Shown in pieces: positions 12,670-24,920 of a stretch of DNA of 64,000 nucleotides (positions are counted from its first letter, which is position 1; each line of letters opens with the position of its first letter). The notes beneath the pieces are model-generated. The model was not told where the DNA came from, did no database searches, and was given only the letters and a program-made list of their open reading frames with translations. The stretch covers positions 99,179,001-99,243,000 of the forward strand of contig NC_134141.1 in assembly GCF_033958435.1 (NCBI RefSeq), given 5' to 3'. The translations under genes were made by a program, and so were the position numbers. The stretch comes from Carettochelys insculpta (lineage: Eukaryota; Chordata; Testudines; Carettochelyidae).

Positions 12670-14878
12670 CAAGAATCACTCAGACTGTGATTTGCTAAAC
12701 TCTCTGAATGGAATAATGGTTTTGTATACCACACCTACTTTTAGTCAACATTAATCATATATATTCTTCCATATAATTGTTATTTCAGCTCTGAACTATT
12801 TTAAAACGTCCTTCCAAATCTGTTCTTTACATAATTTAAAATGTCCCAAAGATTCAGCAAGCCACCTTAAATCTTCTGTTTTCAACCTCATTAACATAAC
12901 TTAGAATAACATTTCCTCTGATATTTTTCTGGACCAGAAGCCTAAGTACATGGCACATAAAGTATGTAAAAGCAGTTTTCTGTACTATTAACTCAGTTCT
13001 CAGCTGAACTCAAAATAGGAGATATAGTAGGTTTGCTTTTTCACTACAGAGCCTGTGTAATGAAAATAGAGATATGGCTATAAAGAGCTTCTCTTACATG
13101 CTGTACAGAACATAAACCAGAAGGTAGATTTCATTTTATTTATCTACAGGGGTTAAAGAAAACTGAAGTGTGAAGAGGGTGAAATGGGTATGTAGCTGTT
13201 TAGGAAATAAATTGCCTAGATTGCATGTATAAAAATAAGAATGTGTCACAAGACTCGGGACCAAAACTTGGATTAAAATGGGTCACTGCTGTTGTAGGAA
13301 ATAATAGACCAAATATACAGTCTTAATCCTACTTCCATTTACTTCTGTATCAATCTCTGAATTACTATGCTGCTGAAAAATAGATATTAATGGAAATGAG
13401 CAAATGAGGCAGAAGAAAGTAAATAAAATAGGCAAATGTGACAAACATTACACCTAGGATTAGATTGTCATAGGAAGTTGTAATGAGATTACATGTCAGG
13501 TGAACCATTCTTATCTCCAGTTTTAATGTCTCATGATATTATGAGGAAACTCAGGGAGAGTGTTACAGTGCACAACTGAGGCACTTTGGTGTGTCACTCG
13601 GAAATTTTGATAAATCATGTTTCTTTAGTATCTGTAGAATATTCCGTGCATCTGAGGGATAGTATCTTATAAATCTTTACACAATGCTTTGAAACATCAC
13701 TTGAAATTATACCAAATTACAGTTACATGAAAGAGTTCAGATACAAAGTGTTACTTTCCAGTTCTTGTGCACAACTGAGATTTAAGAGATGTACATGACA
13801 ACCTCTCCCAGCTCTTTTGTTTCATAATGTGAATATTGAATAATCTGTCTCTTCTTTGCTTGCGTCATGAAGTTTGAATAATTTAAAAATAGGTCATTTG
13901 AGCTCTGGTGTATCATCAACTAATTACTAAATTTATGTTCATCAATAGGAAAGCCATGGTAGTATTTTAAATTCCATTTATTGTGCTTTATCTTAATGCA
14001 TACTGTTATCCTTCCTCTACATTTTTTCCCATCATGAAAATTAACCCACAATATATCTTTTTGGAAAGAAAATAAACAGCTCCCTTGCAAAGCCTTTCAT
14101 TAGACTGCTTCTTTCCATCAGAATTGTGATCTAACAGAAGCCTAGTAAAAAGCCAAGGCCTTTGAAGTGTTGTGCTAATTTGATTAATACGTAGTTACAT
14201 CCTGTTATGATGCACTTTGCCTTATGCATTTTAAATGTAAAATGCAGAGTGGATTACATTTATGTTAAAAACACAGCACACTAAATGAATGGCACTGAAA
14301 GTGGTCTATAATAAGAAGCACTGCAACCACTTTAAATGTGCAAAAGGTTATTGTTTACAGGTTAATGATAATTGTAGAAAAATATATGTTTTATAACAAT
14401 TAAGAAGCTAATATAAACACTAGTGATATTCATAGAGCTGCTGTTGAAAGTATTTACCCTACAAGTGATTAAAAAGATTGGATAAACATCACAGTTTAAT
14501 TTAAGAAAATTTTCAGAAGGGTCCTCTAAACTAATTTTTTTTCCGTCTATAATCATGTTATGGGATCAGGAGCTGGTTCAAAGTAGACATTGTTCCTGGA
14601 AGGAACTTAACACATTTTCCTTTCTTTTAAACTGAAATAATAGAAGATAGATTATCTGATGATTCCAGAAGTGATCAAATAACATAGGAGTGTTTAAGAT
14701 GTAATGTTTTATAGTAGACTGTACTGATAGAACAGGGCATGTTAATGAGGAAGTTCAGATTATCTGAGAAATACACTTTCAATTCTTTTTTTTCTGATTT
14801 ACTATGTAATTTTTAAATGAAAACAATAAAAACCATGGGTAAAATGGTGCAAGTGGGCAAACCCGCACTGACTTCAAC
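12670..14878. other. AT-rich non-coding stretch
   Basis: No gene or recognisable repeat. About 14100-14360 has balanced AT-rich sequence with homeodomain-like words (gctaatttgattaatac) and could be a conserved non-coding element, but this cannot be shown without alignment. Confidence 0.5.
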
Positions 14879-14881
14879 AAA

Positions 14882-15430
14882 GGCTGCGTCTACACTATGA
14901 GATAAACTTGAATCTAAGGCAGTTAGCTCGATATTATAATGTGACTGGCTTCACTGTAAATATCATTAGCTCAGTTTAGGGAGCATCAATATGGATATAG
15001 TAATATTGTTGGAACTGGGTGGGTGTAGTGTCATGTTTGACTTTAAAAGTTTGAATAAAGGCCAGTGTGGAAGTTCCATGTGTTACAATCGAATTTATTA
15101 GCCTCCAGAGGTGTCCTGTATGTCACCCACAATGCCCCACTGTGTCCTTCCTGGCCGCTGCTGTCCAGGTGTGCAGGAATTAGGTAACAGGAAAACCGTA
15201 AATTTCAGTTCGGGACCAGGAAGCCCATGTGTGTGGGGTCATGTTTGTATGAGAGGCTGAGGAACATCTTTCTTTTTTTGCTATTAGTGCTGTGAGCACA
15301 TCTACACATGACAAATAGCCCCACCGTGGCTCCGTCTCTATCTCTGCTAGCTGAGCACTTAGTAGTTTTTTCTGCACTGCCTGGCACCTGCCACTGCCAC
15401 TGCCACACCACATAGCAGCAAGGCTGTTGA
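14882..15430 (+). mobile_element. Truncated Harbinger-type element, 5' end
   Basis: Starts with a terminal-repeat-like GGCTGCGTCTACACTATG. It continues with sequence resembling the leader of turtle Harbinger elements, including accacaatgccccactgtg-type words near 15125. No matching opposite terminus with the same subterminal sequence was found, so the right boundary is arbitrary. It lies next to a separate minus-strand Harbinger remnant. Confidence 0.45.
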
Positions 15431-15958
15431 GGAGGTCACGCTCGTATGAGAAGTTGAGAAACTTCTTCTCAGCAGTTTACATTTATGAAAGCATCCCTAC
15501 TTTGTGCTCCCAGGCACCACACAGTCAGGTTCTTTCCTACACCCAACCATATCATGGGGGTAGCCCACTACCCAACAGAAAGATGTGCCTGCCTTTTGGC
15601 GCTGACCATGTTGCCATCCAATACCATGTCCTGACTTGCGCATGGTGAGGGCTCTAAGGGAAGGAAACATTTGCAGGGCTTGCAGCCACTTGGGGAAGTC
15701 TCCCCTGGTGGCTAAGATTTTCAGGGCACTGCTGTAGCCAGGGGGAAGTCTCCCCAGGGGCTACTAATTGCAGGGGCTTGCATACGCAAGGGGGGACTAC
15801 CTCAACTGCTCCCCCACTCGAACTCATTCACACCCCCACCACAACAAGGGCACTGGGGGCTAGCTGTCTCTGGGGGATATGGTTCAAGTGACCCTTGAGC
15901 CACAGACCCCACACCCCACTGTCAAAAACGGTTTTCAGGGACTATGTCAACTAACCAT

Positions 15959-16640
15959 TCAGCCTCCCAAACACCAAACCACCAACAATGGCAATGAAAT
16001 TTGGTGAGCCCCATCCCCGTTGTGATTGTCCCACCGCCAGCTGTGGCAGACGCGAGGGCCTCCTCCCCATGCCCCGGGGTGTCCAGAATGCTGAGTACCT
16101 GCCATGAGGTCCCTCCAGGGATGCAGGGGAGGCCCAAATGGAGGTGGCACGGCTGGATGACCTGGAGAGGATGGCGATGACAAGGGTCTCATCACTGGAG
16201 TCCTCTCCATAGCTTGCTGGTTCAGTGTCCAGCTCCTTCTGCTAGGGGATACTGGTGCTGAGGATCCCACCAGGTCCACTGTCTCCAATTTCTTCTTGGA
16301 CTCCAGCCCATCAGTGTCCAGCACCTTAACTGGCTGGGCCAGAGGAGGTGGTTTGGGTCCTCGAAATGGAGGCAGCAGGTGGGCACTACCACCAAGGGGC
16401 TGGCCACATCCCAGGTGCAGCAGTAGTGGCTGGCTGCATCCCAAGTGCATCACTGCTCGAGTTCTTTTACTTTGAGCTGCACTTGGTCTGGAGTGCAGCT
16501 GGGGTGCCCCCAGGATATCAGCATGGTGTAGAGGTGGACAAGTGCCTCAGCATTCCAGCCATGTGCAGGAGGGCTTCCTCATCACCCCATAGTCCAAGGA
16601 GGTCCTTTAGTTCTGCCTCTGTCCATGATGGGGCCCTATT
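15959..16640 (-). pseudogene. Decayed Harbinger SANT/trihelix-type partner gene
   Basis: Minus-strand translation starting near 16633 gives APSWTEAELKDLLGLWGDEE followed by ALLHMAG (to about 16555). This is the start of a trihelix Myb/SANT-like DNA-binding domain with its W-(x)n-W spacing. A shifted frame then gives QVQLKVKELEQ, like the helix-3 end of the domain. Downstream frames to 15959 are proline/serine rich, as in the tails of these proteins. Several shifts and stops separate the pieces, so it is dead. In Harbinger transposons this protein aids DNA binding and nuclear import of the transposase. Family assignment is by remembered motif. Confidence 0.6.
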
Positions 16641-16839
16641 TTGGGGCCATGGCTAGGCTCATGTGAGCCCTCAGAATTCTGAGTGGACGACCCTTGGGCA
16701 GCACGGGGCTTCCTGGCCACTGGCCATGACACCTCTGGTTGACTTGGGAAGCCGTAGGGTGTACTAAAGGGTATGCTGGAGCAGGCTCATGCTCTCCCTC
16801 CTGCCAGCACACTCTCAGCTTCCTGCCACGAGGTTTCTG

Positions 16840-17178
16840 AGTCCCTGTATCTTTAAGCATGGCCAGATGCAGAGACCATAGAGCCCTGGTTGTGCTGGAA
16901 GGGGTGTCTCTGCACACCAGCTGGTCGGCACCATGGAAGACCTCCTCTTTCGAAAGAGCAGCCTGCAGAGCGTCTGCATTTCTTTTGAAAGAGGCTTTCA
17001 AAAGAAGGCGTTTTTCTAGAAAAGGGAATGGAAGAGCGATTTCAAAAGGTGGGCCACTTTCTTTCGAAAATAATTTCAAAATAAGGTGTTTTTGTGTGTA
17101 GACACTCTGTAGGATCTTTCGAAAGCACCCCTTCTTTCAAAAATTCTTTCAAAAGACTGTGCTAGTGTAGACATGGCC
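16840..17178 (-). mobile_element. Terminal region of TTTCGAAAG-type Harbinger element
   Basis: Read on the minus strand it starts GGCCATGTCTACACTAGCAC and then repeats CTTTCGAAAGA and TTTTGAAAG words. The same subterminal vocabulary is seen in the complete MITE at 27851-28281. It leads directly into the decayed SANT gene at 16.6 kb, so this is probably the 5' end of that element. The left end was not found. Confidence 0.55.
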
Positions 17179-17523
17179 CATATGTTTTATTATAATATGC
17201 TTATGTACTATAGTAGCTACATCGCTCAAGACACGAATAGTGACTGGAGAATACGAAACAAAATTTCATAATATATTTGCATGCCTATTTTATTGTGGAC
17301 AGAAAAATACACAAAAACTAAATTTAAAAAAATGTTTGAATGTTTAAATTTTCACAGTGCCTATTGAAACCAACAGAGATGCATTCCCATTGACTTCCCT
17401 GTGCACTGAATTAGAACATTCCTCAAGTACTTGCATTCAAACTTTGTCATTCCTTCTCATGAAATCTACATTGAACTCATAATCTATGCATAAACTCTTC
17501 CAATATTATTTATAATCTGCATA

Positions 17524-17645
17524 GTAACAGAGAGGTAGCCATGTTATTCTGTATTTTAACAAAACAAATCAGCAGTCATGTAGTAGTTTAAAGCCTAACA
17601 AAATAATTTATTAGGTGGTGAGCTTTTATGGGACAGACCCCCTTA
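17524..17645 (-). mobile_element. Penelope-like element 3' tail, antisense
   Basis: Contains ggtagccatgtta, agcagtcatgtagtagtttaa and the gagcttttatgggacagacc segment. These are diverged versions of the PLE tail seen intact near 37.8 kb. Non-coding, and it directly precedes a SINE. Confidence 0.65.
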
Positions 17646-17665
17646 AACTGTAGGTATACAATGCA

Positions 17666-17865
17666 GGGGGGATAGCTCAGTGCTTAGAGCATTGGCCTTG
17701 TAAACCTCAGGTTCTAAGCTCAGTCTTTGAGGGGGCCTTTCAAGGGGCTGAGCAGGTTTCTTTTGTTTTTTCAAAGAAAACTATCAGGGATTCTGATAGG
17801 TCCTGCTGTGAGCACAGGGATGACCTCTCAAGGTCCCTTCCAGCTCTGTGAGATATGTGTATACC
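17666..17865 (+). mobile_element. tRNA-derived SINE (turtle Pol III type)
   Basis: Begins GGGGGATAGCTCAGTGCTTA (A-box region), followed by a B-box-like ggttctaagctcagtct. It ends with the CR1-like tail tcaaggtcccttccagctct. The head and tail match the layout of the cryptodiran turtle SINE, whose tail is shared with CR1 for retrotransposition. No intact tRNA fold is expected. This is one of the better clues to the host lineage. Confidence 0.75.
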
Positions 17866-18179
17866 TCTGTGTAACTGTGGCATGTTGCAGTTCATGTTTT
17901 ACAGCAAAGCAGGAAGGCAATATTATAAACTGATTACACTTGTATGGATCTTGTAGATTTACATCTGGTCATATTTTTCACCTGCTCTCCCTCAGAAAGC
18001 AAATCCTGCTATCGTTTATTTTTTTCAGTTTCAGACCAAAAGAAGTGAGCTATGCATTGTAGAGTACTTTTGGAAAACAGAAAAAAAACCATGTAAGGAC
18101 AGTAAAAGCTTAAAAACATAGACCAGTCATACGCTGTAATAAAATGTAGCATATCTAGGTTCTATTTCTGCCCTTTCAA

Positions 18180-18640
18180 TAGATTCATAGAATCACACAT
18201 GTTAGAGATGGAGAAGATTTATGATGCCATCCACTTCCCTGCTAATGCAAGATAGTTTGTTACTGGTGGGTTTTTTATTATTTTGTTTTGTTTTGTTTTA
18301 TTTTGTTTTTGTCCCACCTACTATTAAATTCCATAAACAATGCACGTTCTATCACTTCTTTTGGTAGTGTTTCCACAACCATATAGCTTTCACTGTGATT
18401 AGGATCTTTTCCCACAATTCAATCTAAATGTTCTCTTCCTTAACTTCAGGTCATCACTCCTTGCTATACTTCCATGTATTGCACTAATAATTCCTTCCCT
18501 TCTCTGGTCCTTACACCTTTTGAGTATTTATAAGCTAATTACACAGTCCTTTTTTTTACACATCCCATACACGTCGGTTGAGACAATCATCTGTAAGCAG
18601 TTCACTACTCATCTCAAATGTCTGACCTCTCAGTCCTAGT
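18180..18640 (-). mobile_element. CR1/L3-like LINE fragment, antisense
   Basis: Starts with attcatagaatca, the reverse complement of a CR1-type tail. It then contains ggtagtgtttccacaacc, ttcttccttaacttcaggtc and a pyrimidine-rich run, in the order expected for an antisense CR1/L3 3' untranslated region. Old and diverged. Confidence 0.45.
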
Positions 18641-18779
18641 CCTCAAATGAAAATGCACATCTTCTAAAAATAAGCATGAATACTTAACTTCCTAACTCTG
18701 ATAGACACTAAAAATCATGGACTCAGGTTCTAGTTGGATGGCTCTTCACAACAATTTAACCTGGGTTATTAAAAAAGTC

Positions 18780-19105
18780 ATGTTTACACATCCCTGACCA
18801 GAGTTAGACTCTTAAGATTTCCTCAAAAGTCATCTGTTTTTGCTGCTCTTTTGCGAATGTTTTCCTTTGTCCTTTGTAGATGTGGTAATTTCCCAGAGAA
18901 GTGATCTCTTGAAACTTGTGTTAAACCCTCATGCTTGACAATCTGTTTCACCTTGTATGTAGCTTTGAGACTCTGAACACTTTTTCCAGACCTGAAGAAA
19001 AGCTGTGGGAACCTCAAAATTTTATCTCTTCTACCAATAGCAGTTGCCTCAATGAAATATATTACATTCCTCAACTTCCCTATCTTCAATAAAGTCACTG
19101 ATTAA
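18780..19105 (+). mobile_element. Penelope-like element 3' region, sense
   Basis: Contains ccagacctgaagaaaagct, followed by accaatagcagttgcctcaa and a TCTTCTACC segment. It is the same tail family as the inverted dimer at 12.5 kb but longer on its 5' side. Diverged and non-coding. Confidence 0.45.
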
Positions 19106-19379
19106 CCTAGAAATCTGCATTTATATGATTTTGTATCTTCTTACTATCACTATGTGCTTTATCCCACCTGCCCAATGTACGATAGGCACCCTAATTATTT
19201 CTTTTATCCCAGCATGTTAATGTTAGTAACATTTACTGAAAATAATCAGGATGGTCAACTCCTGGTTCCTAACAGCTAATTCTAAAGAATAATACATAAC
19301 AAAGCCTTTTGTTCATAATGAACCAAATAAACTAACAGTCTTTGTAATTTAACTTTAAGAATGCTTAAGTCTCAGAAGG

Positions 19380-19740
19380 TTATTTGAAAGTGTCCTTGCA
19401 GTGCAAATCTGGGGCCAGTTCAGCACACAGTTCCAGGAAGGTCATTTCATACATCTGAAAGCTCTGTAGCCCCTGCTGTTGATCCCACACCTGTTTGATA
19501 ATATGATCCCACCATTCAGTGCAGATTTCACTAGCCCCAGAACAACGGTCTCTCGTGTTCAGATGCTCTGTGGATGCCAGAAACAATGCTAAGCTGCTGC
19601 TGTCCCATATCATACAGAATGTCAGGTGCCTCCAAGTCTTCCTCTGTCAGCAAATTCAGTATTAACTGTGCTGCCATGCATGATATTTGCATGACACTTA
19701 ATTGAGCATAGGAGGGAAGTATGAGATCCATTCCTTCTCA
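19380..19740 (-). pseudogene. Decayed PIF/Harbinger transposase N-terminal fragment
   Basis: Minus-strand frames contain TEWWDHIIKQVWDQQQ followed by LQSFQMYEMTFLELCAELAP. These align directly with NWLERLVLGEWDDDRWLQNF and RMSQQTFLELCQWLTPAL of the intact transposase at 60763-61035. The preceding part (IHRASEHERPLFWG) is in another frame, so at least one frameshift is present. The catalytic region is absent: similarity stops near 19380. Sequence to the right (about 19860-20065), with gtgctcccagggtagacatg and a tgtcaacataagttttgttg block, looks like this element's leader and terminus. Confidence 0.65.
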
Positions 19741-20065
19741 ATGCCGGTTCTGAAGTACATAGTATAAATGGGCACAAAAGGAAGCCAAAAGCCAATGGAG
19801 GGCTGGGACAGAAACCAGTGCATGATGGGTCATTTATCATTGTCCAGAGAAGTGCCACATTCTATTCCACTTTCCCACAATACCTAGCTACAGATGGTAT
19901 CTCCGTGCATGCCCACAGTGAATTGCTCACACTGTCAATGATGGTGCTCCCAGGGTAGACATGATCTTTCTACAGAGGGAGCAAAAGTGAACACCCTTAG
20001 GTTGTTTTTATTTTGTTGGGTTTTGGGTGTCAACATAAGTTTTGTTGTCAAAAATTAATAGTGTA
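19741..20065 (-). mobile_element. Probable Harbinger leader and terminal region
   Basis: This follows the decayed transposase on its 5' side. It contains ccacaatacctagctac, a tagacatgatct segment and, near the end, tttgttgtcaaaaattaata, like the GTCGACAAAAC subterminal words of nearby MITEs. The precise terminus is eroded. Confidence 0.4.
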
Positions 20066-20099
20066 TATAAGCACTTTGATTCTCTTGCCCTTTGCTCAC

Positions 20100-20232
20100 G
20101 TCAGTGCCAGAGTGTTAGAGCTATAGAGTGTCCATTAGGCTGGACTAGTAAACGTAGTTCATGTACACTATTGTGGATTAGACTAGCTGACTTTTGCAAC
20201 CCTTTCTAACCCTATTCTGTGATTCTACAGTA
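20100..20232 (+). mobile_element. CR1 3' tail
   Basis: Ends aaccctattctgtgattcta, preceded by ggattagactagctgac. This is a diverged form of the CR1 3' end (ggactagatgac ... tcccttcca ... attctatgattct). Confidence 0.55.
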
Positions 20233-21281
20233 GCTTTGCAATGACTTTACTCCATCCTCACAGTCTGTGGCCAGAGGGGAATCATTCCCTTTTATCCCAC
20301 CTGAAGTTCACCAGCATTCAACCAAGTTACTCATGTTAGGCACTGTGGAGAGACTCATAACCTAAATTAATAAAGTCTTGTGGCCCAATGTCTTCTTTGT
20401 GAACTTCAGCACTCTCATTGGATCTAATGTGAATTTTGTGTAAGCAAGAAATGCAGGATCAGGGTCCTAAATTGAGTAGGTGATTTTTTTAAAAAAATCA
20501 TTAGGCTCATGCTGTTTACTTACTCTTTGTAATAAGCAGCAGAATGCTTTAAATTCAAAGTAAATTCCAAGTACAGAACCTTAAATCACATTGATTAATC
20601 ACTAGAATACATTAAAACCAGGAGTTTCAGCAAATTTTGTGCAGAAAAATATCTTTTAGTCAAATTCAGTTTCTTTCTATCTGTCCCATGCGTAATTCAT
20701 GAACCTTTAAACAGTGTGAGATTACAGATAGCTGAACTGACATTTTTACTTTCACTTAGCAGCCTGAATAATTGGTACACTCCAAGCATTTTAAATGCTA
20801 AAGTAATCATTGCTCTGAATTCATCTTGTGATGTCATAGCAGTTGATGACTGACACAATAAATTCCAAGTATATGAAACCTTGGAAAGAATGTGAGAAAT
20901 GTTTCTTATTTTAAATACATAATAATTAGATGATCTATAACTAGTAGTATATTCTGATGTTGTCGTTAATGAAATGCTCTTTAAACATATGATGTATAGT
21001 GATTGTTTTTCCACTTATGCACAAGTAGAGAATTTCATTTAAATTTTAGTGCATTTCCCTCAAAGTCAGAAAGAGCTGTACTATGTATATCAAGGCTATC
21101 AGATCTACTTAACACATGGAATAAAAGCAAAGGTTCAGTGAGCACTAGTAAATCTCAGCATGCATTGTAGGAATTTGCAAGTACAATATTAACTCCCTCA
21201 ACAGATACCATTACACCACAAGTGCTATGGAGTAGCAATAATTATCTTGATAGCAGTGCCCATTCTATATATTGTGTCATA
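20233..21281. other. AT-rich non-coding stretch, no gene seen
   Basis: No recognised gene, RNA or repeat. The open frame at 20697-21014 (minus) has no family likeness. Confidence 0.5.
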
Positions 21282-21705
21282 GGCTGCGTCTAAATTAAAG
21301 GATTTTTGTCGACAAAACAGTCAACAAAACCCACAGTGCGTCCAGATTGCCAAGGGCATTCTGTCAATAGAACACAGCTTTTTTGTCCACAGCTGTACCC
21401 CACTCACCATGAGGAGGAATGCTGCCGTTGACAGAGATCTGTCAACAAAATGCTGGTCTGGGACATTCCAGGGGGCCGTCTGTCGACAGAAGCAGCTGCC
21501 AGGGTGCTGCACAACCATGTCTGCTGTGGGTCTGAGTGGCTGTTTCGCCAATAGAGAGGCCAGGCAGTCCGGCAGCTCCCTGTTGACAGAGTAGATCACT
21601 GTTTCAATCCACCCTGTGGGGTGGACACAATCTGTTGACAGAAGGTTTGTCACAATCTTCTGACCCAAACTTCTGCTGACAAATCCCTGTAATCAAGACA
21701 TAGCC
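21282..21705. mobile_element. MITE with GTCGACAAAA subtermini
   Basis: Starts GGCTGCGTCTAAATTAAAGG and ends AATCAAGACATAGCC. Immediate flanks are ATA and GTA, compatible with a mutated 3-bp duplication. The interior (ttttgtcgacaaaacagtca, gtctgtcgacagaagcag) is the same family as the copies at 9.4, 25.5 and 55.4 kb. No coding capacity. Confidence 0.7.
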
Positions 21706-22854
21706 GTAGACATTACCCCAACCAAAACCCAAGCACTTCCAAACTTTTACATCTGTATTAGCTGCTAAACCAAAGCCCTATCTGAAATATTTTAGTGTTA
21801 TAAGTCTGAATCCAGCTTCTGTAATTTGGATCCACCTAATTTTTTTTTCAGATGGTCTCTTGTACATCTGCCTGGGAGCATGGGTGGTGGCTGAAGCCAC
21901 CGCTCAGGGAAGCAAGCTCCTCAGCCTGTGGTCTCACCCGTGCTCCACACTTACTCCTCCATCCCTCCCTTCTCCCCACTGCCGCACATCCTCCGTGTTG
22001 TTTCCCTTTTCTTTTGGCTCATATCCATTCTAGCCAACACCCTGAACACAAAAGTAGTAAATGACATTTGGAAAAAACCCTCTCTTCTCAAATTTATTTA
22101 CCAAGAAAATGGAGCATGTTCTCCACTTCATGTCAGATTGTGAAGACTGGACATGCAGTCCAGCACCAAATTTGGGAATAAAAACTGTCAGTTTTGTACA
22201 TACCCTAAAGTTTGTCAGAGATTTATTTGTAAAAACTTCATAGTAAGGACAAGCCATTTGTCTTGCTGAATACAATATTAAACATTATAGAATACATGGT
22301 GCAGCATGTCTCTGTTTTCATTTTCTTCATCAGTATTTCTAAGGTGCTTTTACGTTTTAAATACACAGTTAAGCCTTCATAAAGTAATCATTCCAGATTA
22401 TTTCATATTTAAACACACAGAAACAAAGACAGTATTTAAATCAACCGGTCAGACCAGTTTAGTATGTTCATAACAAAGTTAACTGTTTTTTCAAAAAAGG
22501 GAACACTAGTTTAGTTTGGGCGATATTCATAACAAGACATGTTTATGAAATGTAACTATATGTTTATGTTAAAATACGTTTCCAAAGATTTTTAGGTACA
22601 TCAAAGGATTTTATATCTCAGTAAGGTACTGATTTTGGTGGAGGGTTTTCTTAAAACTAGGTCGTCAAACAGTCAGAAGTAAATAAAACTCATTCTTTAC
22701 TCATTTCATTTTCATTTTCATTATTTACTCAGATATCTGGAAGAAAAAGAATGTTGTTCCTTTAAGGAGCTGAAAGGAAACTATTGATGGACAGAAATAA
22801 TAGGAAGACTATAGAAGCAATTTTTGTGCTCTAGTAATTTAAAAGTAAAACTGA
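21706..22854. other. AT-rich non-coding stretch, no gene seen
   Basis: Nothing recognised. Short frames at 21852-22275 on both strands overlap one another and show no domain. Confidence 0.5.
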
Positions 22855-23047
22855 TGATAAGAGCTCAGTGGCTTGAGCACTGGCCTTGTAAACCCAAAGT
22901 TGAGAATTCAATCCTTGATGAGGTCATTTAGGGGCCTGAGGCAAATAGATTTAAAAAAAAAGCCTGTCAGGGCTGGTGGTTGTTCCTGGCAAGTGACTGG
23001 ACTTGATGATCTCTCAAGCTCCCTTCCAGCTCTATGAGATATATATG
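22855..23047 (+). mobile_element. tRNA-derived SINE, second copy
   Basis: Has gagctcagtggcttgagcac, tggccttgtaaacccaaagt, a B-box-like region (ttgagaattcaatcc) and the tail gatctctcaagctcccttcc. It is the same family as 17666-17865 and diverged from it independently. Confidence 0.7.
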
Positions 23048-23744
23048 TCACTATAAGAGTGTTCCTTTGAAGAACTTATTTAAAAACTACGTCTGAAGAT
23101 CCAAGCGTATAAAACTAAAGCTGAATACTCAGATTGTGCATCTAAATATCTATGCAAGGATTTTTAGAGATGTGATGTTTATGATCTTCAGGCATGAACT
23201 AATGTAATATTTAAAGCAAATTTTAAACTAAGGTTCTGTAAACATAGTAGTGTGCAACTGTTCTTGTCAGTAAATAGGATTGGCACATGCCTGTTAAATG
23301 GTTTCATTACTACTAAATAACTCGTTCACAGTTTCAATATTATTCGAATAGGTTTGGCAAGCTAGAAGGGTTTTCACTTTTAAGTTAATGGATCCATTTG
23401 AGGGAAGAGTCACCAGTCTCCAAGCTGCAGCAGCCTGCTGGAGAGCCTTAAGGAATGATCAGAATAGGGATAGGAAGAGGGAAGAGGCTAAGTCCTAAGA
23501 CCCAGGGGAGGCATTGCCTCCCTTTGCCCCTTAAGCCCCTTGCCCATTCCTGGGAGTATCCATGTTCATGGAGATGACAACAGATGCACAAAAACAATAT
23601 TTAATGTTAAACACCAAGAGCCAAGCCTTGCCTAAGGTGCATTAAATTCCTTTGATATAGCTATAAAACCTCTGTGTGTTTCCTCGGGTAGTATTGGCTC
23701 CATGTTAATTTCAAGTAATCCTCTGATTACTGTTTTGATTTGTA
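23048..23744. other. Non-coding stretch, no gene seen
   Basis: No recognisable gene or repeat in this roughly 700-bp interval. Confidence 0.5.
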
Positions 23745-24000
23745 TGTATGTGTGATGCAGTACAAGTCAATTAATCTGTCTGTGCCTCAGTTCCCCATTT
23801 GTTCAAGGAGATAATCTTCTTCTTCTTCTTCTCATTCTTTTTACATTTCAAAGAAAAGACTCTCTCTTGTTTTGGTTGTTTACAGCACAATGGGGTTCTG
23901 ATTATATTTTATTCTGTTTGTATAGGAGCTAGGAAAATAGGACCAAGTAGTGCCTGGTCTATGACTAGGGACATTAGGTTCCATGAAAAATAATGGTGTC
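23745..24000 (+). mobile_element. Ancient MIR/L2-like SINE remnant
   Basis: Contains tctgtgcctcagttccccat, a hallmark of MIR/L2-class repeats. Further on come acagcacaatggggttctga and cctggtctatgactaggg, as in reptile L2-like 3' ends. A TTC-rich microsatellite (about 23816-23832) interrupts it. Confidence 0.5.
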
Positions 24001-24544
24001 TCAATCCTCATACACTTACACAAGTAATAAATAAAAATAATGTAAATAATTCTGTTGACTCTTTGCTTTTTATGAACGTGTATCACCTTCAAATATATGC
24101 AATTATTTTAAAAGGTCAATCCTGTTCATCTGAAATATCCCCTTATTTTAGGCTGAATACGTTCATTAATCACTTACGTGCAGATAAAGCGTCAGTGAAG
24201 CATTAAGTGTAGACCTGTTTTCTCTCTCGTCCTGCTAATGCACTCATTCACAGGTCATTGGAAGAATTTTGTGTTCGTGTCAATGTGCTCCTCACACTGA
24301 TGATGCAAAAAAAAATCAAATTCTGCTCAGAAAACAAAAAACATGAAAAATATCACAAAAAATAAAGTTTAAGCCAGAACTTACTGTAATTCTCCAGAAG
24401 ACAAGAAAAGTCAGAGATAAAATAATTAATTCTCCCTTTTAAAAACTGTAGAATTGTGAGGGAACAAGAAGTGCCCCAAACCTGAACACTTAGTCATCTT
24501 TTCCTAGCCCTCATGCTCCATCATTATTATTAGTCATTTCAAGT

Positions 24545-24920
24545 GAAATCTCTCAAGGTAGAGACTTTCACTAATTAGTATTTTCTCCTGCACATAGCAC
24601 TTTGCTGGCACTATATAAATAATTAATGAAATCACCCCATTGTGCCAAGATAGTGCAAATAAGTCAGTACACTCCAAAGCCAGTGCAGTCAGCAGCACAT
24701 GCAGCACTATGATTATTATTCGAATCATGAAAATACCTAGAGATCCCAAATGATCACTAGAACCCTACTGTGCTGGGAACTGGAAAAAATTCCTTCTCTA
24801 ACAAATGACTTTAGACAGAACAGACAAAGGCAGTGTAAATATTCCCATTTTACAGATGAGGAAATGAGGCATGGAAAGATCAAATAAGTAGCCCAGCCTA
24901 CAAGAGAACTAAAAGAATAT
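24545..24920 (+). mobile_element. L2-like end and MIR remnant
   Basis: The 24555-24640 part reads ctgcacatagcactttgctg followed by an AT-rich end, as in L2 3' termini. The 24835-24905 part reads cccattttacagatgaggaa and then gaggcatggaaagatcaaat, very close to the MIR core as I recall it. Confidence 0.55.

Noticed and set aside
14882..17178. One 2.3-kb Harbinger element with both termini
   Set aside because: The terminal and subterminal sequences differ and flanking triplets (AAA and CAT) do not match. Two separate remnants are more likely.
17666..17740. Functional tRNA gene
   Set aside because: A and B box-like words are present, but no cloverleaf pairs properly and a CR1-like tail follows, so it is a SINE.
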